From the NCBI GenBank assembly GCA_014879465.1, contig JACSSA010000084.1:1-33822 (forward strand): a stretch of DNA of 33,822 bases, in the 5' to 3' direction. The position numbers and the translations under genes are program-made. This document shows, one piece after another, positions 15,207-22,652 of this stretch. The notes beneath the pieces are model-generated. The model searched no databases. It saw only the letters and a list, made by a program, of their open reading frames with translations, and was not told where the DNA came from. Every line of letters starts with the position of its first letter. Within the stretch, counting starts at the first letter, position 1. This DNA is from Rhodothermales bacterium. Its GTDB lineage: Bacteria; Bacteroidota; Rhodothermia; Rhodothermales; BA12.

Positions 15207-16172
15207 ATGGCCGTTGCACTTCGCCTGATGCGCATGGGGCGCAAAAAGGCTCCTCTCTACGCCATCGTGGCCACCGACAGCCGGAGCCGCCGCGACGGGC
15301 GGTTCATCGAAGATCTGGGCCGCTACGAGCCGGTTCAAGAGCCGGCCGTCGTCAAGATCAACGCCGAGCGCGTGATGTACTGGCTCCGCCAGGGCGCGCA
15401 GCCGTCCGATACGGTGCGCAATCTCCTCTCGAAGGAAGGCCTGATGCTGCACCTGCACCTCGTGCGCAAGGGCAAGGACGAGTCCGAGATCGCCGAAGCC
15501 GTTGAGGCCTTCAAGAACAAGGAGACCGCCGCCAAGAGCAAACTGACGAAGCGTGCCCGTGCCGCCGAGGCTCTCAAGGCCGAAGAGGCCGCCGCCAAGG
15601 AGCGTGAGGCCGCTGAGGCCAAGGAACGTGCCGCGCGCGAAGCCGCCGAGGCCAAGGCCCGCGAAGAGCAGGTTGCCAAGGAGCGCGCCGCACGCGAAGC
15701 CGCCGCTGCCGCTGCCGCCCAAGAGGCGCAGGCCGCGCAGGCCGAAGCCAACGCCTCGCAGTCGGCGACCGACGCTGCCAATACGATGGACGCGGCCACG
15801 CAGGCCGAAGTGGGCGAAACCGCGGAGGTGACGCTCTCCGAAGGCCCCACGATGCAGGAAGCGCAGGAAATCGTGGCCGAAGCGGTAGCCGAAGCGCTCG
15901 AGGCTACGGGCGCAGGAGACGTTCCGTCGGCGGAAACCATCGCCTCGGCCGAGGAACTCAAGGCCACCGAAGCCGAAACGCTCGACTCGACCGAAGCTGG
16001 GACGTCCGAAGAGTCTGCTCCCGACGTGGCCCCGGCCATCGACGATGCTACCGGACGCGACCGTGAGGCGATGATCTCGGACGTCGAAGCTCCCGCCGAG
16101 TCCGTGGACGCCTCGGAAGCCAACGACCTCGACATCGAAGGCCCCGACGCGGCCAAGCAAGACGAGGCGTAA
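15207..16172 (+). CDS. rpsP: 30S ribosomal protein S16 with a 200-residue Ala/Glu-rich tail
   Basis: Residues 1-85 are a normal S16 ('[20 protein letters not shown]', '[14 protein letters not shown]', '[20 protein letters not shown]'), an early-assembling 30S protein. From about residue 105 to 321 the chain is low-complexity. A Lys/Glu/Ala repeat (about 110-180, heptad-friendly, likely a long helix or coiled coil) comes first, followed by an acidic Ala/Glu/Ser/Thr segment. S16 is usually 80-180 residues; Bacteroidota versions often carry extensions, but 321 is long. Codon use is continuous with the body and there is no frameshift. ATG 15207 is the conserved start. Confidence 0.96.
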   Translation: MAVALRLMRMGRKKAPLYAIVATDSRSRRDGRFIEDLGRYEPVQEPAVVKINAERVMYWLRQGAQPSDTVRNLLSKEGLMLHLHLVRKGKDESEIAEAVEAFKNKETAAKSKLTKRARAAEALKAEEAAAKEREAAEAKERAAREAAEAKAREEQVAKERAAREAAAAAAAQEAQAAQAEANASQSATDAANTMDAATQAEVGETAEVTLSEGPTMQEAQEIVAEAVAEALEATGAGDVPSAETIASAEELKATEAETLDSTEAGTSEESAPDVAPAIDDATGRDREAMISDVEAPAESVDASEANDLDIEGPDAAKQDEA

Positions 16173-16183
16173 GGTGTTGGGAT

Positions 16184-16226
16184 GTGTATGGTGTATGGGG
16201 AGAAGTGATTTCCATACACGATACAC
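16184..16226. repeat. GTGTATGGTGTAT-family palindrome (copy 2), rpsP-rimM gap
   Basis: Arms GTGTATGGTGTATGG (16184-16198) and CCATACACGATACAC (16212-16226) pair with one mismatch around a 13-nt loop. The stem matches the repeat at 12182, although the loop sequence is unrelated. Here it sits inside an operon, 12 bases after the rpsP stop and 35 bases before rimM, where it could lower read-through into rimM-trmD-rplS or protect the upstream mRNA. Confidence 0.75.
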
Positions 16227-16260
16227 TTCCAAACGATCTGTTCTTTGACCGATTGACGCT

Positions 16261-16809
16261 GTGGAAGATCTGATCCGCATCGCGACGCTCTTGGCCCCGC
16301 ACGGGGTGAAGGGCGCTGTGAAGGCCGCACCCGACGCCGACAACCCCGCGCATCTGACCTCGCTGGTCGGGGCGTTTGTGGGCAAGACGTCGGAAACGGC
16401 CCGGCCGGTGCGGATCGCGGAGCTGCGCATCTCGCCGTCGCGACACGGGCACACGCTGTTCGTTCGCTTCGACGGGATCGCGTCTCCCGAAGCTGCCGAA
16501 CGCCTTCGCGGCCTCGGCCTGTTCGCTCGCCGCACCGACCTGCCGCTCGCCGAAGACGAATACTTCTTCGACGACGCGACGGGCTTCGAGGTGGTGGACG
16601 AAGCGGGGCGACGGCTGGGCACGGTGCGCGAGATCCTCGACTTGCCTGCCGGGACGACCTTTGTGGTGGCCCGCGACGGCAAGGCCGACACGCTCGTTCC
16701 CGATGTGCCGGCGTTCGTGGTGGTCGTTGATCTCGACGCTCGACGTCTCGTGCTGCGCCCGATTCCGGGCCTGTTCGACGACGACGGCGACGAAGTGACC
16801 GGAGGCTAA
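16261..16809 (+). CDS. rimM: Ribosome maturation factor RimM
   Basis: RimM binds S19 and helps the 30S head to mature. The 182-residue length is normal. The N-terminal '[18 protein letters not shown]' is the hallmark of the RimM barrel, and '[41 protein letters not shown]' and '[20 protein letters not shown]' form the C-terminal PRC barrel. The start is GTG at 16261. It sits between rpsP and trmD as in most bacteria, and its stop overlaps the ribosome binding region of trmD. Confidence 0.96.
   Translation: MEDLIRIATLLAPHGVKGAVKAAPDADNPAHLTSLVGAFVGKTSETARPVRIAELRISPSRHGHTLFVRFDGIASPEAAERLRGLGLFARRTDLPLAEDEYFFDDATGFEVVDEAGRRLGTVREILDLPAGTTFVVARDGKADTLVPDVPAFVVVVDLDARRLVLRPIPGLFDDDGDEVTGG
16801..16805 (+). 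promoter_or_regulatory. Shine-Dalgarno of trmD inside the end of rimM
   Basis: GGAGG lies 8 bases before the trmD ATG (16814) and overlaps the last codons of rimM. It is one of the few clear Shine-Dalgarno sequences in the window and suggests translational coupling of the two genes. Confidence 0.7.
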
Positions 16810-16813
16810 CCCG

Positions 16814-17530
16814 ATGCGTTTCGACCTCATCACCGCGCTGCCGGGGCTGGTGGCCTCGCCGCTCGCGCACAGCATTCTCCAACGCGCCCAAACCAAGGGG
16901 CTGGTGGAGGTGCAGGTGCACGACTTGCGAGACTACGCCACCGACAAACACCGGCAAGTGGACGACTATCCGTTTGGCGGTGGGGCGGGGATGGTGCTGA
17001 AGGCCGAGCCGATTTTCGCGTGCTACGAACGCCTCGTCGATGAGGCCAGGGCACGCGGCGAGGCCGGGCCGGACGCGTTCGTCTACCTCACCCCCGACGG
17101 CACAACGCTCACGCAGGACATCGCCTCCGGCTTTTCGCTGCGGCGGCACGTCGTGCTGCTGGCCGGGCACTACAAAGGCGTAGACCAGCGTGTCCGCGAC
17201 GCGCTCATCACGCACGAGTTGTCCATCGGCGATTACGTGCTCTCCGGCGGCGAACTGCCCGCGCTGGTCTTGATCGACGCGGTGGTGCGGCTGCTTCCGG
17301 GCGTGCTCGGCGACGCCGAGAGCGCGTTGTCGGATTCGTTCATGGACGGCCTGCTCGACGCGCCGGCCTATACCCGTCCCGCCGACTTTCGGGGCATGCC
17401 TGTTCCGGAGGTGCTGCTTTCGGGCAACCACACCAAAATCGCCGAGTGGCGCGACGACGAGCGGCTCCAGAAAACCCGCCTTCGCCGTCCCGATCTGCTC
17501 GATCCTTCCCAGCGTCCATCGCACCCCTAA
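16814..17530 (+). CDS. trmD: tRNA (guanine37-N1)-methyltransferase TrmD
   Basis: Methylates G37 next to the anticodon using S-adenosylmethionine, preventing +1 frameshifting. The trefoil-knot SAM site is visible at '[15 protein letters not shown]' (115-129) and '[26 protein letters not shown]' (135-160); the N-terminal '[17 protein letters not shown]' (51-67) is also diagnostic. The 238 residues include the C-terminal helical domain ('[13 protein letters not shown]'). Four bases separate it from rimM. Confidence 0.97.
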   Translation: MRFDLITALPGLVASPLAHSILQRAQTKGLVEVQVHDLRDYATDKHRQVDDYPFGGGAGMVLKAEPIFACYERLVDEARARGEAGPDAFVYLTPDGTTLTQDIASGFSLRRHVVLLAGHYKGVDQRVRDALITHELSIGDYVLSGGELPALVLIDAVVRLLPGVLGDAESALSDSFMDGLLDAPAYTRPADFRGMPVPEVLLSGNHTKIAEWRDDERLQKTRLRRPDLLDPSQRPSHP

Positions 17531-17608
17531 TCCATCCGGCTCGTCCGCTCCACCTCCTGCGGTGCGACGACGGGTTCGCCCTCTGAACTCTACACTCCTA
17601 CCACTTCG

Positions 17609-17974
17609 ATGGCTACCGATTTCATCCGTCTCATCGACGAGACGCAAAAGCGCGACGACTTCCCGCGCTTCAACCCCGGCGACACGATCAACGTGCATGT
17701 GCGCGTGATCGAGGGCGACAAAGAGCGCATCCAGCAGTACCAAGGCGTCGTGATTGCCGTGCGCGGCAGCGGCAACAGCCGCACGTTCACGGTGCGCAAG
17801 ATCGGCGCCAACGGCGTCGGCGTGGAGCGCATCTTCCCGATCAACACGCCGCGCATCGCCAAGATCGAGGTGATGCAGGAAGGCCGCGTGCGCCGCGCCA
17901 AGCTCTTCTACCTGCGCAAGCTGCGCGGCAAGGCCGCCCGCATCAAGCAGAAGCGCCGCGACACGTCCAAGTAA
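17609..17974 (+). CDS. rplS: 50S ribosomal protein L19
   Basis: L19 lies at the 30S-50S interface and forms intersubunit bridges. The 121-residue length is typical. Family blocks '[30 protein letters not shown]' and '[29 protein letters not shown]' are unmistakable, and the C-terminus is strongly basic. It is the last gene of the ffh-rplS cluster, followed by a palindrome at 18000-18031. Confidence 0.98.
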   Translation: MATDFIRLIDETQKRDDFPRFNPGDTINVHVRVIEGDKERIQQYQGVVIAVRGSGNSRTFTVRKIGANGVGVERIFPINTPRIAKIEVMQEGRVRRAKLFYLRKLRGKAARIKQKRRDTSK

Positions 17975-17999
17975 GTCCGTCGCGCCCGGTTCTTTTTCT

Positions 18000-18031
18000 A
18001 ACCTGACAGGTTCCACCGAGCCTGTCAGGTT
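18000..18031. repeat. CCTGTCAGG-type palindrome (copy 2) after rplS
   Basis: AACCTGACAGG (18000-18010) pairs perfectly with CCTGTCAGGTT (18021-18031) around a 10-nt loop. It shares the core CTGACAGG with copies at 6717, 20862 and 30266 but is shorter and has AACC flanks. It ends 14 bases before the next start codon. It probably marks the end of the ffh-rplS operon, although the following T-run is weak. Confidence 0.75.
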
Positions 18032-18044
18032 GCCTTGTTTGCCG

Positions 18045-18866
18045 ATGATCCGAATCGCTCTTCCCGACGCGCCGTTCGCCGATCCGTTCGTTGCCGCCCT
18101 GGGCATCGGGCCGGAGCGGCTGCGCCCCGAAGTCGTGCGCCTGCCTGCGCACGAAACCGCCGATGCGCTCCGTCGCGGCGATGTCGATGTGGCGCTCGTG
18201 CCGTCGCTCGCCGTCTTGCGCGATCCCACCGCGTTCGCGGTGCTGCCGTCGGCGGCGCTGTCGATGTGGGACTTTCCCTTCGTCCGCTTGGTGCTGGGCA
18301 GTGGGGTAGGCGCGGGGATCGAGACGGTGGTGTTCGACCCTCGCGACCAGCAGGCGGTGGTGCTGACGGCGCTGATTCTGCGCGAACACTACGGCGCAAC
18401 GCCGGCCTTCCGACCGATCGAAACGCCGTCGCTGGGGGACTTGGACGAGGCCGATGCGGTGCTTATGGCCGGGCCGGACGTGCCGGTGCTCGATGTGGGC
18501 GACCGGTATGCGATGGACTTGGGACAGGAGTACTACGAACTCGTCAACTACCCGCTGGTGTGGGGGCTGTTCGTCGCCCGAAGCGGCGCGGCCACGCCCG
18601 AGCAGTTGCGGTTGGTCAAAGCCGGCGCGGCCACCGCCGAGGCGTCGCGGGCGGGGTTTGTGGCGGCCCAAGAGCGCTCGGAGGCGCTGCGCGCCTTCTA
18701 TGCCGAAAGCCTTCGTTTTCGGCTCGACGACCTCGCCACCGCCAGCCTCACCGAACTGGCCGATCTGCTGTTCGAAGCTGGCATCTTGGACGAAGTGCCG
18801 ACGCTTCCGGTCGCGGCGTTCAAGGACGAAGACGTCGAGGACGGCGAGCAACCGCCGGAGGCGTAA
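18045..18866 (+). CDS. MqnA/MqnD-family protein (probable chorismate dehydratase, futalosine menaquinone pathway)
   Basis: A 273-residue protein with the periplasmic-binding-protein-like fold used by MqnA (chorismate to 3-enolpyruvylbenzoate) and MqnD. Supporting blocks are 'ETADALRRGDVDVALVPSLAVLRDP' near residue 45, 'VVFDPRDQQAVVLTALILREHYGATPAFRPIE', and 'DAVLMAGPDVPVLD ... AMDLGQEYYELVNYPLVWGLFVARSG', which matches the family's 'DLG.EW....PFVFA.W' region. MqnA is the better fit of the two, but the evidence is motif-level. No other menaquinone gene is in the window. ATG 18045 (MIRIALPD) is preferred; TTG 18030 would lie against the palindrome. Acidic C-terminus. Confidence 0.78.
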   Translation: MIRIALPDAPFADPFVAALGIGPERLRPEVVRLPAHETADALRRGDVDVALVPSLAVLRDPTAFAVLPSAALSMWDFPFVRLVLGSGVGAGIETVVFDPRDQQAVVLTALILREHYGATPAFRPIETPSLGDLDEADAVLMAGPDVPVLDVGDRYAMDLGQEYYELVNYPLVWGLFVARSGAATPEQLRLVKAGAATAEASRAGFVAAQERSEALRAFYAESLRFRLDDLATASLTELADLLFEAGILDEVPTLPVAAFKDEDVEDGEQPPEA

Positions 18867-18937
18867 AGGCTTGGTCGTGGGTTGGACGGTTGCTCTGCGA
18901 TCGGCGGGGAGTCGTCGGAAAACGCCGTAGAATCTAC

Positions 18938-18954
18938 TCTGACAACAGCGAGCG
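18938..18954. repeat. Left arm of a 17-bp inverted repeat flanking smpB
   Basis: TCTGACAACAGCGAGCG is the reverse complement, with one mismatch, of the sequence at 19499-19515. The two arms bracket smpB, 31 bases before its start and 53 bases after its stop. Confidence 0.5.
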
Positions 18955-18984
18955 ACCCATCACCTCCCATCTCCCATCATCCGC

Positions 18985-19446
18985 ATGTCCGAAAAGCTCA
19001 TCGCCTCCAACCGCCGAGCCGGTTACGAATACCACCTCGAACAACGTTTCGAGGCGGGGTTGGTGCTTACCGGGACGGAGGTGAAGAGCCTGCGGCAGGG
19101 CAAGGGCAACCTGCAAGACGCGTGGTGCGACTTCGACGGCGATGGAATCGTGCTCAAGGGCCTGCACATCGCGCCGTACGAGCGGGGCGGCTACGTCAAC
19201 CACGAACCTACCCGTCCGCGTCGGCTGTTGCTGCGCGGCGAGGAAATCGCCAAACTGCGCAAGGGCGTGGAGGCCAAGGGCTACACCATCGTCCCCACGA
19301 AAATCTACTTTTCCGGCCAGTGGGCCAAGGTCGAGATCGCCCTCGCCAAAGGCAAGCAGCTGCACGACAAGCGCGACAGCATCGCCGAGCGGGACACCAA
19401 GCGCTCTCTCGATCGTATCCGCAAGGGGCGACGGGACGAGGAGTGA
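18985..19446 (+). CDS. smpB: SsrA-binding protein SmpB
   Basis: Binds tmRNA and carries it into stalled ribosomes for trans-translation. The 153-residue length is typical. 'IASNRRAGYEYHLEQRFEAGLVLTGTEVKSLRQGKGNLQDAW' and 'RPRRLLLRGEEI' are family signatures, and the basic C-terminal tail ('RDTKRSLDRIRKGRRDEE') is the part that enters the mRNA channel. The upstream leader contains a short CTCCCAT repeat and no Shine-Dalgarno. No tmRNA gene was recognised nearby. Confidence 0.97.
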   Translation: MSEKLIASNRRAGYEYHLEQRFEAGLVLTGTEVKSLRQGKGNLQDAWCDFDGDGIVLKGLHIAPYERGGYVNHEPTRPRRLLLRGEEIAKLRKGVEAKGYTIVPTKIYFSGQWAKVEIALAKGKQLHDKRDSIAERDTKRSLDRIRKGRRDEE

Positions 19447-19498
19447 GAAGGCGCTCGCACGCCTGTTGCGCGCGGTGGAGGGTTGGGCACTCGCGTTC

Positions 19499-19515
19499 CG
19501 CTCGTTGTTGTCAGA
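19499..19515. repeat. Right arm of the inverted repeat flanking smpB
   Basis: CGCTCGTTGTTGTCAGA mirrors 18938-18954 (16 of 17). The same TGTTGTC core also forms a local inverted repeat with GACAACA a little further right, so the tyrS leader has a modest hairpin of its own. Confidence 0.5.
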
Positions 19516-19653
19516 AGGGCATCGACGGTGTCATCCGACAACAGGGCGCGTAGCGACCGTCCCACTATCGACGCCCATCCCACAACAAACGAAAACCTTT
19601 CCATCGTCTCCTCGGTCCAACCCGTCTTTACGTCTTCCCGAAGCCCGCTTTTT

Positions 19654-20859
19654 ATGTCCTTCCTTCCGCCCGAAGAACAGCTTCGCCAGCTCCGCCGGGG
19701 CGTCGAAGAAATCCTGCCCGAAGCCGACCTCCTCGCCAAGCTGAAGAAGTCGTACGAGACGAACACGCCGCTGGTCGTCAAGCTCGGCGCGGACCCGTCG
19801 CGGCCCGATTTGCACCTCGGCCACGCCGTCGTGCTGCGCAAGCTGCGGCAGTTTCAAGACCTCGGCCACAAAGCGATCCTGATCGTCGGCGACTTCACCG
19901 GGATGATCGGCGACCCGTCGGGCAAGAGCAAAACGCGCCCGGCGCTGACGCTCGAAGAGACACGGGTGAACGGCCAGAGCTACTTCGAGCAGGCCGGACG
20001 GATTCTCGACCTCGACCGCGCGGGCGTCGTCTACAACTCCGAATGGCTGGCTCCGATGTCGTTCGCCGACGTCATCCACCTCGCCAGCAAGTACACCGTG
20101 GCACGGATGCTCGAGCGCGACGAGTTCGATAAGCGCTTCAAGGCCAACGAGCCGATTGCCATCCACGAGTTTCTCTACCCGCTCGCGCAGGCGCTCGATT
20201 CGGTGGCGATCAAGGCCGACGTGGAGCTGGGCGGGACGGATCAGAAGTTCAACCTGCTTGTCGGGCGGGAGATCATGAGCCGCAGCGGGATGGAACCGCA
20301 GGTGTGCATGACCCTGCCGATCCTCGAAGGGCTGGACGGCGTGGAGAAGATGTCGAAGTCGCTCGACAACTACATCGGCATCACCGAGGCGCCGGAGCAG
20401 ATGTACGGCAAGGTGCTGTCGATCCCCGACGCGCTCATCGCCCGGTACTACACCTTTGCGACCGATGCGAGCGTGGACGAACTGCCCGCGCTCCACGCGT
20501 TTGCCGCTGCAAATCCCCGCGACGCCAAGCACGACGTGGCGCACCGCGTGGTGGCGCTCTACCACGGCGCGGAGGCTGCCGATGCCGCCCGCGACCACTT
20601 CGAGAAGACGGTGATCCGCAAGGAGCTGCCGGACGAGATGCCGGAGATCGCGCTCGACGCGCCGATGCCGCTCGTGGACGCGCTCGTGCAGCACGCGGGC
20701 GTGGCGAGCAAGGGCGAGGCCCGACGGCTCGTGCAGCAGGGCGGCGTGCAGGTCAACGGCGAAAAGGCCACCGACCCAATGGCCACGATCGATCCGTCCA
20801 CCGGGCCGGTCGTCGTCAAGGCTGGGAAGCGGACGTTCGTACGGTTCGTAGCGGCGTGA
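19654..20859 (+). CDS. tyrS: Tyrosyl-tRNA synthetase
   Basis: Class I synthetase that charges tRNA-Tyr. The HIGH signature is 'HLGH' (54-57) in 'GADPSRPDLHLGHAVVLRKL', and the KMSKS loop is exactly KMSKS (232-236). A C-terminal S4 RNA-binding domain ('LVDALVQHAGVASKGEARRLVQQGGVQVNGEK') completes the 401-residue protein. ATG 19654 (MSFLPPEEQLRQL) is the natural start; an in-frame ATG 57 codons upstream would add an unlikely leader. No T-box-like leader is seen. It is convergent with purE, with a palindrome across the junction. Confidence 0.97.
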   Translation: MSFLPPEEQLRQLRRGVEEILPEADLLAKLKKSYETNTPLVVKLGADPSRPDLHLGHAVVLRKLRQFQDLGHKAILIVGDFTGMIGDPSGKSKTRPALTLEETRVNGQSYFEQAGRILDLDRAGVVYNSEWLAPMSFADVIHLASKYTVARMLERDEFDKRFKANEPIAIHEFLYPLAQALDSVAIKADVELGGTDQKFNLLVGREIMSRSGMEPQVCMTLPILEGLDGVEKMSKSLDNYIGITEAPEQMYGKVLSIPDALIARYYTFATDASVDELPALHAFAAANPRDAKHDVAHRVVALYHGAEAADAARDHFEKTVIRKELPDEMPEIALDAPMPLVDALVQHAGVASKGEARRLVQQGGVQVNGEKATDPMATIDPSTGPVVVKAGKRTFVRFVAA

Positions 20860-20861
20860 TG

Positions 20862-20899
20862 AAGCACCCTGTCAGGGTCATGGCCCTGACAGGGTGCTT
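20862..20899. terminator. CCCTGTCAGGG palindrome (copy 3), bidirectional, overlapping the purE 3' end
   Basis: AAGCACCCTGTCAGGG (20862-20877) pairs perfectly over 16 bp with CCCTGACAGGGTGCTT (20884-20899) around TCATGG. It begins 3 bases after the tyrS stop. The purE stop codon lies in the loop, so the right arm encodes the last residues of PurE. No long T-run follows on either strand, but the stem is strong. Confidence 0.85.
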
Positions 20900-21390
20900 G
20901 CGTCTTCGCGCACGGCATCGTCCATGGCCGTCACCATCGCCTCCATATCGCGCTTGTAGTCCACGACTCGTTGCTGCAACGCGGCGTCGTGGGTGGCGAG
21001 GATTTGGACGGCGAGCAGGCCGGCGTTTTTCGCTTGCCCGATGGCGACCGTGGCCACGGGCACGCCGCTTGGCATCTGGACGATGGACAGCAGGCTGTCG
21101 AGGCCGCCGAGGTGTTTGGTGGGCACGGGCACGCCGATGACGGGCAGGGGCGTTGCCGAGGCGAGCATGCCCGGCAGGTGGGCCGCGCCGCCTGCACCCG
21201 CCACGATCACTTTCAACCCGCGCGTGTGCGCGGTTCGGGCGTAGTCGAACATCACGCCGGGGGTGCGGTGCGCCGAGAGCACGCGGGCTTCGAACGGAAT
21301 GTCGAAGGCGCGAAGCACATCGGTTACGTCCTTCATCACGGGCCAGTCGGACTGACTGCCCATCGCAAGGCCAACAAGGGGAGAAGACAT
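20878..21390 (-). CDS. purE: N5-carboxyaminoimidazole ribonucleotide mutase PurE
   Basis: Moves the carboxyl group of N5-CAIR to give CAIR in purine synthesis, using the product of PurK encoded just upstream. The 170-residue protein begins '[21 protein letters not shown]', with GSQSD (11-15) in the class I active site. '[18 protein letters not shown]' and '[15 protein letters not shown]' are the other signature blocks. It lies 26 bp after purK. The final residues (STLSGP) and the stop are encoded by a repeat-family palindrome. Confidence 0.97.
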   Translation of the reverse strand: MSSPLVGLAMGSQSDWPVMKDVTDVLRAFDIPFEARVLSAHRTPGVMFDYARTAHTRGLKVIVAGAGGAAHLPGMLASATPLPVIGVPVPTKHLGGLDSLLSIVQMPSGVPVATVAIGQAKNAGLLAVQILATHDAALQQRVVDYKRDMEAMVTAMDDAVREDASTLSGP

Positions 21391-21416
21391 GGAAGAGCTG
21401 GTGTAGAGGTAGCCTC

Positions 21417-22526
21417 TCACAGCCGCAGGCGGGCGGCGGCTTCGGAAGCGGTCGCGTACGCCTCGGCGGCGGCGGCGGCGGTGGCGGTGACGTGCCCGAG
21501 CTTGCGGCGCGGGCGGCTGGTGCGTTTGCCGTAGAGGTGGATGGTGGGGCCGAGGGGTTCGAGTGCCGACGGCAGGCTGTCCAGCCGAATCGGGCCGTCG
21601 GTGTGGCCGAAAACGTTCACCATCGCGGCGGCTGGGACGCGCAGGTCGGATGCGCCGAGCGGCAACCCCAAGACGGCGCGGGCGTGGTTCTCGAACTGGC
21701 TGGTGACGCACGCTTCGATGGTCAGGTGGCCGCTGTTGTGCGGACGCGGCGCGACTTCGTTGACGAGCACTTCGCCGTCGGACGTGACGAACAGCTCCAC
21801 GGCCAGCAGCCCCCGCACGCCGAGGGCGGTGGCGCACGCCATCGCCACCTCGCGCGCCTTCTGCTCGACCGAGGCCGAGAACCCGCTCGGGACGGCCACG
21901 GCGTGGCAGCGGTGGTCGCGCTGCTCGGTGAACAGCATCGGGTAGACGACGCCGTCGCCGTCGCCCCGGCACACGATGACGGCGGCTTCGGCCTCAAACG
22001 GCACAAACGCTTCCAACAGAAGCCCGTCGTCGGTGGCGAGCGCGTCCCACGCCGCACGCAGCGCATCGGCCTCGCGGACGGTGGCGTTGCCGTAGCCGTC
22101 GTACGAGCCTTCGAGCCGCTTCGCCACGAGCGGCAGCCCAAGCGTTTCGAGGGCCGCTTCGGCCTCGTCGTAGGTTCGCGCCCAAACGTACTCCGGCTGC
22201 GGCAGGTGCGCGAACGCCTCGCGCTGGCGGCCCTTGTTTTGCACGAGGTGCAGCGTCTCCGGCGACGGCCACACGGCCACGCCGGGCGCGGCCTCGGCCA
22301 GCCGGTCGGCGGGTGCCCACTCGGATTCGACGGTCACGGCGTCGCAGCCGTCGGCGAAGGCGCGGAGCACGTCCGGATCGTTCCAGTCGGCCACCGTCAC
22401 GTCCGCAAAACACGCGACGCTGTCCGACGGCTCGTTCACGAGAAACCGCACGTCAAGGCCCATACGAAGCGCAGCGAAGCCGAGCATCCGCCCCAACTGT
22501 CCACCGCCGAGAATGCCAAGGGTCAT
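21417..22526 (-). CDS. purK: N5-carboxyaminoimidazole ribonucleotide synthase PurK
   Basis: ATP-grasp enzyme that carboxylates AIR with bicarbonate, feeding PurE. The 369-residue protein starts '[25 protein letters not shown]'. The ATP-grasp segment includes '[20 protein letters not shown]', and the metal/phosphate site is '[20 protein letters not shown]'. It is followed closely by purE, as in most bacteria. Its upstream region (22527-22652) consists largely of repeats. Confidence 0.97.
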   Translation of the reverse strand: MTLGILGGGQLGRMLGFAALRMGLDVRFLVNEPSDSVACFADVTVADWNDPDVLRAFADGCDAVTVESEWAPADRLAEAAPGVAVWPSPETLHLVQNKGRQREAFAHLPQPEYVWARTYDEAEAALETLGLPLVAKRLEGSYDGYGNATVREADALRAAWDALATDDGLLLEAFVPFEAEAAVIVCRGDGDGVVYPMLFTEQRDHRCHAVAVPSGFSASVEQKAREVAMACATALGVRGLLAVELFVTSDGEVLVNEVAPRPHNSGHLTIEACVTSQFENHARAVLGLPLGASDLRVPAAAMVNVFGHTDGPIRLDSLPSALEPLGPTIHLYGKRTSRPRRKLGHVTATAAAAAEAYATASEAAARLRL

Positions 22527-22532
22527 AAGTAA

Positions 22533-22567
22533 GGTCGAAGTGCGAAGTCCGAGGTACGAGGGGCGAA
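22533..22567. repeat. 7-bp tandem array (array B), consensus GTNCGAR, upstream of purK
   Basis: Five heptamers in perfect register: GGTCGAA, GTGCGAA, GTCCGAG, GTACGAG, GGGCGAA. The array begins 7 bases upstream of the purK start codon. Heptameric tandem arrays of this sort are known from cyanobacteria and some other phyla; the register here is read directly from the sequence. Confidence 0.75.
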
Positions 22568-22593
22568 CGTGGGGGTGGCTTGGGGTTCAGGGC

Positions 22594-22617
22594 GATCCTT
22601 CGCTTTGCTCAGGATGA
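22594..22617. repeat. GATCCTTCGC...AGGATGA intergenic hairpin element
   Basis: ATCCT pairs with AGGAT around a CG-rich loop. The sequence strongly resembles the 'TCATCCTGAGCGAAGCGAAGGATC' element that I remember as common between genes in several bacterial phyla. It lies between the two heptamer arrays in the purK-ftsK gap. Confidence 0.5.
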
Positions 22618-22622
22618 AAGGA

Positions 22623-22650
22623 AGCCAGCAACCAGAACCCGGCAGTCAGC
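22623..22650. repeat. Short 7-bp tandem array (array C) at the ftsK 3' end
   Basis: Four heptamers (AGCCAGC, AACCAGA, ACCCGGC, AGTCAGC) abut the ftsK stop. Read on the other strand they resemble the units of array A (GCTGGCT, TCTGGTT versus GGTTGCT, GGGTGCT), so the two may be one family. Confidence 0.55.
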
Positions 22651-22652
22651 AT

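Noticed and set aside
15335-18229. Very long open minus-strand frame across rpsP-rplS
   Set aside because: It runs antisense through four conserved translation genes and encodes no recognisable domain; it is a composition artefact.
19447-19653. Possible T-box leader before tyrS
   Set aside because: No T-box core sequence or specifier-loop arrangement is visible; only a short TGTTGTC/GACAACA hairpin is present.
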